A DNA stretch of 34,539 bases, from the NCBI GenBank assembly GCA_026396805.1, contig JAPLVZ010000011.1, forward strand, positions 1-34,539. The letters are read 5' to 3'. Source of the stretch: Candidatus Falkowiibacteriota bacterium (GTDB lineage: Bacteria; Patescibacteriota; Patescibacteriia; Patescibacteriales; UBA12465). The notes beneath the pieces are model-generated. The model was not told the origin of the DNA and ran no database searches. It saw nothing but the letters and a program-made list of their open reading frames with translations. The translations under genes were made by a program, and so were the position numbers. This document shows, in pieces, positions 1 to 6,296 of this stretch (position 1 is the stretch's first letter; the number at the start of each line of letters is the position of its first letter).

Positions 1-48
1 AATGGTATCGGTATGGATTGAACTTAATCTCCGCCCTGGTTTGTATCA

Positions 49-80
49 TATCTTCGGATTTATTGCTTAATCCGAAGATA
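49..80. repeat. 12-bp perfect inverted repeat (stem-loop without U-tract)
   Basis: Arms 49-60 (TATCTTCGGATT) and 69-80 are exact reverse complements with an 8-nt loop. No T-run follows on either strand, so it is not a standard intrinsic terminator. It lies upstream of the first inserted secreted-protein gene, as comparable stem-loops do before the genes at 2165 and 5416. It could end an upstream transcript outside the window or mark an insertion site. Confidence 0.7.
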
Positions 81-144
81 TTACTCCAATTTGCCATATT
101 AGTCAGGGGGGTGTGTTAATTATGTCATGGACGAGTGCAAGTTA

Positions 145-173
145 TTGACAGAAATTAAATTTATTGATAACAT
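145..173 (+). promoter_or_regulatory. Sigma70-type promoter for the gene at 254
   Basis: TTGACA at 145-150, a 17-nt spacer, then TAACAT at 168-173. The -35 is perfect and the -10 is moderate. The predicted transcript starts near 180 and leaves a leader of about 70 nt before the ATG at 254. Confidence 0.5.
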
Positions 174-253
174 ATTATGATTATCTTTTTTTAATCATTT
201 AGATAAGTTCATTAAAATTTTTATAAACCAAATAAACAAAAATCAAGAAGGAA

Positions 254-1195
254 ATGAAAAAGCTTTTTTTATTTTTTATGGTATTGACTATGTGCGGCCT
301 AAGCGCCGTTTTCGGTCAATTAAGGGTGTCCAATAATTTTGGACAAACCCTAATAATCACTATCAACGGTCAGACGCGTCGAATCCCCGACAGGGGAACA
401 CAAAGCTTTTCGGTCAATAACCCGCAGGTGGTCCAGGTCGGATGCAAGACCTTGGATGGAAAAATATCTTTTTCCACCTCCAAAAGTGTCTTGGGCGGTT
501 CAATCTCGATTGAACCGAAGGACAACAGAACATCGCCCCAGGCCGGTGCCGCCAGTATTAAAAGTCCTCAAAGCCCTCCCCAAGGGTATAGAACGGTCCC
601 GGGACAAGGGGACAAAATCGCCCTCGTTTACAGAGGCGAAGAACCTTTTAAAATCTTTTCCGAGATTGGAAGGGGATTAGAATATGTTGGAACTGATACG
701 ATAAACAATAAAGAAGGAAAGAACCGGTATATAGTTTTCACTCCAAAAAATCAGGACCTAATAATCGGGATTGGGATGAAGACAGGGGAAGCAAACCAGG
801 CCATTTGGCCTTACGCGGAAATCCGGAAACGGATAAATTCCGGGGATACGGTCTGTTACATCACGCAGAGGGACATCAAGAAAATGTCCACGGGTGAGAA
901 AAAGAATCTAAGAATTCGGTTAATCGCCGAAAAGTACAAAATATTTTTCGAACCCAGCGATTCAAAGGAATCTATTTCTCTGGGTTTTAGAGGAATTTCA
1001 AAAACTGTAGAAGTGCCAATAGGGCAATTCTATATCAAGATTTCGTTCACGGATCCCGATGGAATGTTTCACTCAACGGTCTTCGTGCCTAAGCACGTGA
1101 CCCAAAGCGAAAAGTGGGTACACATGACTGAAAGTGAAAAATTCATTGAAATCACAAAAAGTGACCTGGATAACGCGATCCAGCTTAATTGGTAA
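254..1195 (+). CDS. Secreted protein of unknown function (inserted cassette 1)
   Basis: I do not recognise this 313-residue protein. Residues 1-21 form a classical signal peptide (MKK, then a run of Leu/Phe/Met/Val, ending VFG before Gln22) with no lipobox cysteine, so the product is probably exported. Residues 22-90 are rich in alternating polar and hydrophobic residues, and the rest also reads as beta-rich with a low-complexity Ser/Pro/Gln linker near residues 90-115. Upstream, an AGAAGG run sits only about 2 nt from the ATG, too close for a normal Shine-Dalgarno. The gene has its own promoter and its own strong terminator, like an independent unit placed before the Wzz-like gene. The signal peptide style ending in Gln resembles Bacteroidota. 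Function unknown. Confidence 0.75.
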   Translation: MKKLFLFFMVLTMCGLSAVFGQLRVSNNFGQTLIITINGQTRRIPDRGTQSFSVNNPQVVQVGCKTLDGKISFSTSKSVLGGSISIEPKDNRTSPQAGAASIKSPQSPPQGYRTVPGQGDKIALVYRGEEPFKIFSEIGRGLEYVGTDTINNKEGKNRYIVFTPKNQDLIIGIGMKTGEANQAIWPYAEIRKRINSGDTVCYITQRDIKKMSTGEKKNLRIRLIAEKYKIFFEPSDSKESISLGFRGISKTVEVPIGQFYIKISFTDPDGMFHSTVFVPKHVTQSEKWVHMTESEKFIEITKSDLDNAIQLNW

Positions 1196-1215
1196 AGCAT
1201 ACTAACAATGATTAC

Positions 1216-1248
1216 GGGCTTGCGACATACAACACGCAAGCCCTTTTT
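1216..1248 (+). terminator. Intrinsic terminator of cassette 1
   Basis: The 9-bp stem GGGCTTGCG (1216-1224) / CGCAAGCCC (1235-1243) is followed by TTTTT at 1244-1248. It is preceded by ATTACG and followed by CTTTAAGTCTATTTTTT at 1255-1271. The same frame surrounds the terminator at 4066-4094, although the stem bases differ. Confidence 0.88.
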
Positions 1249-1269
1249 AAAAGGCTTTAAGTCTATTTT

Positions 1270-2034
1270 TTGATAACGTTATTCCAAACTTGCCAGCTCC
1301 TTATTTATGGCTCAAGGTGGAATCTACCAGAAGCGCAAGACAAAAAAAATATAATATGTTATTGTGATAAGTCATCGAATAAATATATTGAAATTACAAG
1401 TTTTCTAAAAATAATTAAAAAACGTCAAGGGGCGATTATCGCTTCTGTTTTGATTTTTCTGGCGGTCGCTATGGCGATAACTTTCAGCCAACCGTTGAAA
1501 TATCGGGTCAGCTCCCGTCTACTTATCATCTCCGACGGGGCTATTTCCGATCCTTATACCATCGCAAAATCCAATCAATACCTAAGTTCCTTATTGTCCG
1601 AAGCGGTTTATTCCGGTTCTTTCTTCCAGCTTTTAACCGCTTCCAATTATGATATAAACTGGAGTTATTTCAGCGGCGATTATAAGAAGCAGATTAAAAT
1701 ATGGAAGAAAAGCATCATGACTCGCAATGTTAACGACACCGGCGTTCTGGAAGTGGAAGTCTATCATCCGGATCCTTACCAGGCGAAGCAAATCGCCTAC
1801 GCCGTCAATAACGCTTTAATCACCCAAAATAATGTTTATCAAGGTTCGGCGACCGGCTTAAGAGTTAAGGTCATTGACGAACCGACGGTTTCTTCCTATC
1901 CGGTCAAACCGAATTTGCCTTTGAACGCCGTCGCGGCCATTATTTTCGGCGGCGCTTTCGGCTTAGCGTATGTCTATTATTTTCCGATCAGCCGCAAGGA
2001 AAGACGTTTGACCATTTTGAAAAATTTACGATAA
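1270..2034 (+). CDS. Wzz-like polysaccharide chain-length/co-polymerase protein
   Basis: Membrane protein of the Wzz/polysaccharide co-polymerase family, which sets chain length during surface-polysaccharide export. The sequence shows a basic N-terminal segment (KIIKKRQ, about residues 47-53), a first membrane helix at about 54-75, an extracytoplasmic domain, a Pro-rich motif (PTVSSYPVKPNLPLN) and a second helix at about 217-238 with a basic tail. The N-terminus is uncertain. The longest frame opens with TTG at 1270, inside the T-run that follows the preceding terminator, and the first ~39 residues look non-coding. Homology-like sequence begins near residue 40 (IEITSFLKIIKK), encoded by ATT at 1387. 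A TATAAT at 1350-1355 could drive a short transcript. The true start may be a rare AUU codon, or the original start was lost on insertion. It probably works with the GT4 gene at 4194. Confidence 0.75.
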   Translation: MITLFQTCQLLIYGSRWNLPEAQDKKNIICYCDKSSNKYIEITSFLKIIKKRQGAIIASVLIFLAVAMAITFSQPLKYRVSSRLLIISDGAISDPYTIAKSNQYLSSLLSEAVYSGSFFQLLTASNYDINWSYFSGDYKKQIKIWKKSIMTRNVNDTGVLEVEVYHPDPYQAKQIAYAVNNALITQNNVYQGSATGLRVKVIDEPTVSSYPVKPNLPLNAVAAIIFGGAFGLAYVYYFPISRKERRLTILKNLR

Positions 2035-2077
2035 CAGCGATAGCTACGGCCGAGAGGGAATCAGATAACTAATTCCC

Positions 2078-2122
2078 CTTGGACTTGAAGGCCTGAAAAA
2101 TATTCGGTTCTTCAAGTCCAAG
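2078..2122. repeat. 13-bp perfect inverted repeat after the Wzz-like gene
   Basis: Arms 2078-2090 (CTTGGACTTGAAG) and 2110-2122 are exact reverse complements with a 19-nt loop. No U-tract follows. It lies between the Wzz-like stop and the second inserted gene, 42 nt before its ATG. Confidence 0.8.
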
Positions 2123-2164
2123 ATGAACTTTAAAAATTGAAAATTAACTTAAATACTGTATCGG

Positions 2165-3040
2165 ATGAAAAAGAAAATTTGTGTTTTGATTTTTTTTCTT
2201 TTAGCGTTAACGCTGGGAGAAAGAGCCCGAGCTCAAGAATTAATCGGGCTGGCGGGGGCGGGATTATTCCGCACCGTCCCGACTACTGAAAGAACAATCG
2301 GAAACTTCGAATTCGTCGAAGGGAGACTAATGTTTGGTAATAAGATGATCAGGTTTGGCCCGATGGCCAATTATACCTGGGCTTACGCCAAGCAGAGCAA
2401 GGAGGACCCCTACTATTACAAGGGGCGCTTCTATACTTTAGGCGCAGCTGTTGATAATTGGGGCTCAATTCTCCGGTTAAATTACTATTCCTGGATAAAC
2501 TCCGGCATCCGCTGGGGTTATGACCGGGGCGCATCTGATGCTTACAATTCCTGGCAAAAAGATAAGCTTTTTTTGATTCAGGGAGGGTTAATACTAACTA
2601 AACTCGAAAGTTTTTGGTTTAGTAACAGCCTACTTATAGCCGAGTGGCAGGAGCCAATTGAAAAGGGGAGCGCTCGCTATAGCGTCACTCCTGGAATCGT
2701 TACTGCCGGAACACCTTATGAAAAAGGAGGTTTCCGACTGACCGGCGAAACTGGAATCAGAAAGTTTGTCTTTTTTGTAAAAGGACAGGAAGTCCGATTT
2801 GAGCCCATCGCTCATCTCGGGTATGGCTCGGAGAAAGCCTATAACCGCCAGTACGTTGAGTATGGGGGAGGCTTCGCCTTCTCTTACTTTAGGGAATGGC
2901 AACGTGAGCTTTTCAAGGTTAAGGCATTTCAGCGCCAAGATCTTGATGGGTATAACCCGCAAAGTAATGACGGCTCTCAACCGCCACGATTGCAGGTTGA
3001 AGTCGTAGTGAATTTATTGAACTGGAAATTGAAAAATTAA
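2165..3040 (+). CDS. Secreted beta-rich protein, possibly barrel-like (inserted cassette 2, first gene)
   Basis: Unrecognised 291-residue protein with a signal peptide (residues 1-23, MKKKICVLIFFLLALTLG... ending RAQ). The mature part has many short stretches of alternating aromatic and small residues (for example GPMANYTWAYAKQ, YYKGRFYTLGAAVDNW, LRLNYYSWINSGIRWGY) and ends in LQVEVVVNLLNWKLKN. That pattern suggests a series of beta strands, as in outer-membrane barrels or a large sandwich. No catalytic motif is evident. There is no Shine-Dalgarno; the leader (TTAAC, then AAATACTGTATC, then ATG two bases later) matches the leader of the gene at 5416. The next gene follows after 31 nt, so the two are probably co-transcribed and share the terminator at 4066. 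Function unknown. Confidence 0.72.
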   Translation: MKKKICVLIFFLLALTLGERARAQELIGLAGAGLFRTVPTTERTIGNFEFVEGRLMFGNKMIRFGPMANYTWAYAKQSKEDPYYYKGRFYTLGAAVDNWGSILRLNYYSWINSGIRWGYDRGASDAYNSWQKDKLFLIQGGLILTKLESFWFSNSLLIAEWQEPIEKGSARYSVTPGIVTAGTPYEKGGFRLTGETGIRKFVFFVKGQEVRFEPIAHLGYGSEKAYNRQYVEYGGGFAFSYFREWQRELFKVKAFQRQDLDGYNPQSNDGSQPPRLQVEVVVNLLNWKLKN

Positions 3041-3071
3041 CTTAAAGAAATCAAACCAAAAAAATTGAATC

Positions 3072-4046
3072 ATGGAAACGAATGACAAAGACAAATTAGA
3101 AATTGTAGAACCTCTAAAAACAAGGACGAAAGCGTTCTTATGGATAATAGGAATATTGCTTTTAGCTCTTTTGGTAGGAATTTTTCTTGTAGTTCGCCGC
3201 TATCAAGCGAAAAATACTGCAAAGTCAACTTTAATTGAAGTTGACAAAATTTATTTTGAGAACCTCAAAAAAGATTCGCAGAGGTTATTAGACTTAAGAG
3301 CAGAGTTCGAAAGAACTAACGATGCTCTGAAAATGAGCACGGAGCAGACGATACTCTTGCAGTATGAACTTGATAAGTGCCGAGGAATAAGGAGAACGGT
3401 CGGAACGCCGTCGCCAGCTTCAAAACCAAAAGCGGTTGTTTCTGCGGATTTGACTTCCCAGAACAACTTCAGGCCGCCAGTCAAAACCACTCTTAATCCT
3501 CCGCCCGTAAGGACAGGAGGAAGTATTGAAGGGGGTATGTTGAACATTAATCAGTACGGCCCCGCTTATCAGGGAGACTTTTGTACAACAGTACAAAATG
3601 GATATCTGATATATGCTTTGTCTGACACCTATTGGCAGCGGTGTCTTCAAAAGACCATTTCCACACCAAACATTGATGGTGTGGCAATGAATCTTAATAA
3701 CTCGATTGGTTACTGGATACTAATATCCGGAACTATTTTGACCCCTGAAACTATCATCAACGGAAAGTACCGTTGGTCAGTAGGGATCGGGGAGTTCATC
3801 GGTTCCGGCTTCCGGTATGATATGTATCTTCCGCACGAAAGTGCGAAGATCACAATGAGATCCGTCTTGAGTAGAGAAGACGGACAAGTTACCCAAGACG
3901 AAATCGGCCGCATGGGCCAACAGGATGAAAGCATCCGACTTGGCCTAATCGGGCAAAATATGAATTCCGTCGTCGGAAGTGACGGAAAGATTTATTACGG
4001 GTGGGAGTTCGTCACACCTGTAAACTACACGGTTAAGACGAACTAA
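3072..4046 (+). CDS. Single-pass membrane protein with coiled coil and extracytoplasmic domain (inserted cassette 2, second gene)
   Basis: Unrecognised 324-residue protein. An acidic/basic N-terminal tail (1-22) precedes one membrane helix at about 23-43 (FLWIIGILLLALLVGIFLVV), then a heptad-like segment at about 55-100, a Pro/Ser/Thr-rich linker (about 110-150) and a globular C-terminal half of about 170 residues starting near GGSIEGGMLNINQYGP. Topology is likely N-in, with the C-terminal domain outside. The upstream region (ATTGAAAAATTAACTTAAAG, then an A-rich run, then AATC and ATG) resembles the leader of the gene at 2165 and has no Shine-Dalgarno. It is probably the partner of the preceding secreted protein. 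Function unknown. Confidence 0.72.
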   Translation: METNDKDKLEIVEPLKTRTKAFLWIIGILLLALLVGIFLVVRRYQAKNTAKSTLIEVDKIYFENLKKDSQRLLDLRAEFERTNDALKMSTEQTILLQYELDKCRGIRRTVGTPSPASKPKAVVSADLTSQNNFRPPVKTTLNPPPVRTGGSIEGGMLNINQYGPAYQGDFCTTVQNGYLIYALSDTYWQRCLQKTISTPNIDGVAMNLNNSIGYWILISGTILTPETIINGKYRWSVGIGEFIGSGFRYDMYLPHESAKITMRSVLSREDGQVTQDEIGRMGQQDESIRLGLIGQNMNSVVGSDGKIYYGWEFVTPVNYTVKTN

Positions 4047-4065
4047 ACTGAAATAACTGTATTAC

Positions 4066-4094
4066 GGGGTCTGTTCTCAAACAGACCCCTTTTT
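4066..4094 (+). terminator. Intrinsic terminator of cassette 2
   Basis: The 10-bp perfect stem GGGGTCTGTT (4066-4075) / AACAGACCCC (4080-4089) has loop CTCA and TTTTT at 4090-4094. It is preceded by ATTAC and followed by CTTTAAGCCTACTTTTT (4100-4116). This is the same layout as the terminator at 1216 with different stem bases. Confidence 0.92.
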
Positions 4095-4124
4095 ATATAC
4101 TTTAAGCCTACTTTTTCACATCAC

Positions 4125-4185
4125 TTGACAAAAATATAGAAACATTATATAATGTATTTACAAATGTCCAAAAACATTATATAAT
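4125..4185 (+). promoter_or_regulatory. Strong promoter with duplicated -10 box for the GT4 gene
   Basis: TTGACA at 4125-4130, a 17-nt spacer and TATAAT at 4148-4153 form a consensus promoter. The 14-mer AAACATTATATAAT (4140-4153) is repeated at 4172-4185, placing a second TATAAT at 4180-4185, 8 nt before the ATG at 4194. The second box would give a leaderless mRNA. The first gives a leader of about 33 nt with no Shine-Dalgarno. Confidence 0.75.
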
Positions 4186-4193
4186 AATTTGTT

Positions 4194-5309
4194 ATGAGAA
4201 TTGCATTTATCGGACAAAAAGGCGTGCCGACTCAAAACGGCGGCGTCGAAAGATATGTAGAAAACCTGGCCCTTGACCTGGTAAACAGAGGGGTGGAGGT
4301 TTTGGTGTATTCTCGTCGCTATTATAGCCGGGGCATCAAAGAATATAAAGGCATTAAAGTTATTTCCTTACCGAGTATCAAAAGCAAAAATTTAGAGGCA
4401 ATCACTAATACTTTTCTCGCTTGTTTAGACGTTATTTTTCGTAAAGTTGACGCGATTAATTTTCAAGCTATCGGCCCGGCCTCTTTAATCTGGCTGATTA
4501 AATTATTTAAACCGAAAACCCCGATAATTTTTACTTTTCATTGCCGAGACTATTACCATAGAAAATGGGGATTCTTCGCCCGCTTCTATTTGAAATTCGG
4601 AGAAAGAATCGGTTGCCGCTACGCGGATAAAGTCGTGGTCACTTCTCGGGTCTTGAAAGAATACGTCAAAAAAACGTATGGTTTTGATTCTATTTATATT
4701 CCTTACGGCGCTTATGCTCAAGAAATTATTCCGGTTAGAGATATCAGACGCTGGGGCCTGGAAGAGAAAAATTATCTAACCTATATCGGCCGCCTGGTCC
4801 GCCATAAGAATGTCCATCTCCTGATCGCCGCTTTTAAACAGATAAAAACCGATAAGAAATTAGTCATCGTCGGCGGTTCTTCTTATACCGACAATTATGT
4901 CAGAGAATTGATGGACCTGGCTAAAGACGACGAGCGGATTATCTTTACCGATAACCAGTCCGGACATATCTTAAATGAATTATTCGCCAATACTTATGTC
5001 TTTGTTCAACCGTCCGAATATGAAGGCTTGTCGGTCGCGCTCCTGGAAGCGATGGGCTGGGGCTTGGCCTGTCTGGTCAGCGATATCGACCAAAATCTTG
5101 AAGCGATTGAGGGTACCGGCTTGAGCTTCAAAGAAGGCGATGTTAATGATTTAAAGGAGAAGCTGGAATATTTATTGGCTAATCCGGCCGAAACGGAACG
5201 CTTAGGTAAAATGGCCAGAGAAAGAATTAAAAATGAATATAATTGGCCCGGAGTCGCTTCCCAATTGGAAGCCGTCTATCGCGAGGCCATCGCTAGCCGG
5301 AAGAAATAA
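4194..5309 (+). CDS. GT4-family glycosyltransferase
   Basis: Retaining glycosyltransferase with a GT-B fold, acting at the cytoplasmic membrane face to build a surface glycan. The N-terminal Rossmann domain begins MRIAFIGQKGVPTQNGGVER, with the Gly-rich loop of GT4 enzymes. The C-terminal nucleotide-sugar domain has YIGRLVRHKN (about 197-206), typical for donor-phosphate contact, and the EX7E motif E277-E285 within PSEYEGLSVALLEAMG. At 371 residues it has normal family length and looks complete. Donor and acceptor sugars cannot be read from sequence. It likely forms an exopolysaccharide locus with the Wzz-like gene upstream, now separated from it by an inserted two-gene cassette. It has its own consensus promoter. 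Confidence 0.9.
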   Translation: MRIAFIGQKGVPTQNGGVERYVENLALDLVNRGVEVLVYSRRYYSRGIKEYKGIKVISLPSIKSKNLEAITNTFLACLDVIFRKVDAINFQAIGPASLIWLIKLFKPKTPIIFTFHCRDYYHRKWGFFARFYLKFGERIGCRYADKVVVTSRVLKEYVKKTYGFDSIYIPYGAYAQEIIPVRDIRRWGLEEKNYLTYIGRLVRHKNVHLLIAAFKQIKTDKKLVIVGGSSYTDNYVRELMDLAKDDERIIFTDNQSGHILNELFANTYVFVQPSEYEGLSVALLEAMGWGLACLVSDIDQNLEAIEGTGLSFKEGDVNDLKEKLEYLLANPAETERLGKMARERIKNEYNWPGVASQLEAVYREAIASRKK

Positions 5310-5325
5310 AGATCTTCCGCCTTGC

Positions 5326-5360
5326 CGCCGGGTGATTTGCGAAAAAAAAATCGCTCGGCG
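5326..5360. repeat. 13-bp stem-loop after the GT4 gene
   Basis: Arms 5326-5338 (CGCCGGGTGATTT) and 5348-5360 (AAATCGCTCGGCG) pair over 13 positions, two of them G-U, around a 9-nt loop (GCGAAAAAA). No U-tract follows. It sits 16 nt after the GT4 stop and 55 nt before the ATG at 5416. Confidence 0.75.
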
Positions 5361-5415
5361 AGAAGGAATAGTCCTTTGACAATAAAATTATTGAAGTTAA
5401 CCAAAATACAGTATC

Positions 5416-6216
5416 ATGAAAAAAACAGTTTTAGGAATGATTGTTATCGCGATAGTGATAACTACCTCTTTAATTTCCTGCCAGAAAGACTGGCCGGAAC
5501 TAACCACAAACCCCCCAATTGTAGTAGATGGGGGCAGCGTTTGGGTAAAGAATCAATACAGTCTCAATACCACCGCCGAAATACGAAAAGACACGCTTTT
5601 TTCGTACAAAGGTATTTTGAATACCTTTGCCATCAATGATGGCACAGGAAAGATTTTGGATGCAGACTTTCTCTTCGGAGATGCCACTAGCAGTAGTGGT
5701 AATACTGTCGCTCATACCTATGCCAGTGTGGGGGTTTATAATTTAAAAATTATTTTCAGAACGGCCAGTGGTTTAACTAGCATGAGCGGACCGGTTAAGG
5801 TCCTCTCTGTTGGAATCGTCATTCCCGAGGTAACTCTTGATGAGTGCATCATAAGTTTGTACCATGTAATGACGGCAGATGGAAAATCCCAAGATACTAT
5901 TGGGATAAATATCGCATACGTCCAGAAGGCGCTTAGCCCAGGAAAATGGTTCATGAGCGGAGATTACAACTCTTGGCCAACACCAGCTAATGCTCCAGCC
6001 ATTACCAAAACAAGGGTTATAAACGGTAAGACCTACCTGATTTGGGGGTCAATCGGCCAAATCGGATTAGAGAAATGCAACGGCGGAAAGTATTTGTTGG
6101 ATGGGTCTAGCAGCTGGTTCTATGCACCAAAATCTAGCTATTGGCACGTTAATGCCAACGGTGGTGGTGAGTTTTGGGTCTACCGTAAAACGGCCGGAAT
6201 CTCTGATAAGCCATAA
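5416..6216 (+). CDS. Predicted lipoprotein with PKD-like domain (inserted cassette 3)
   Basis: 266-residue protein. Residues 1-21 are a lipoprotein signal with lipobox LISC (Cys22) followed by QKDW, a style common in Bacteroidota. Residues ~55-130 resemble a PKD/Ig-like domain: a strand ending DADFLFGDATSSSGNTVAHTY, then a VGVYNLKIIF strand, matching the usual GDG...HTY...G.Y.V pattern. The C-terminal half (about 140-260) is rich in Gly, Trp and Tyr and is unrecognised. The leader ATTGAAG, TTAACC, AAAATACAGTATC leads directly to ATG, as at 2165, with no Shine-Dalgarno. A TTGACA at 5376-5381 may be a -35 element, but no good -10 is seen. It is probably surface-anchored; adhesion or glycan binding is a guess from the PKD domain. 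Confidence 0.78.
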   Translation: MKKTVLGMIVIAIVITTSLISCQKDWPELTTNPPIVVDGGSVWVKNQYSLNTTAEIRKDTLFSYKGILNTFAINDGTGKILDADFLFGDATSSSGNTVAHTYASVGVYNLKIIFRTASGLTSMSGPVKVLSVGIVIPEVTLDECIISLYHVMTADGKSQDTIGINIAYVQKALSPGKWFMSGDYNSWPTPANAPAITKTRVINGKTYLIWGSIGQIGLEKCNGGKYLLDGSSSWFYAPKSSYWHVNANGGGEFWVYRKTAGISDKP

Positions 6217-6245
6217 ACGAAACGTCCCTAAAAGGACAAAAGAAC

Positions 6246-6273
6246 AAAGCCCTAGCTTAAGCCGGGGCTTTTT
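6246..6273 (+). terminator. Intrinsic terminator of cassette 3
   Basis: Stem AAAGCCC (6246-6252) / GGGCTTT (6265-6271) with an inner GC...GC pairing around TTAA, then a T-run to 6273. The convergent corA gene ends at 6297. The minus strand reads CTTTGTTCTTTTG after the same stem, so it may act in both directions. Confidence 0.8.
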
Positions 6274-6296
6274 CATTTCTCTCATAAAATTTTTAT

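Noticed and set aside
254-6273. Integron gene-cassette array
   Set aside because: Cassettes alternate with host genes, no integron integrase is in the window, and no attC core sites (RYYYAAC/GTTRRRY pairs) were recognised.
254-6273. Assembly chimera of Bacteroidota and CPR sequence
   Set aside because: Three separate units with shared flanks, all in the same direction between host genes, are hard to explain by chimeric joins. Read-mapping evidence was not available, so this remains possible but less likely.
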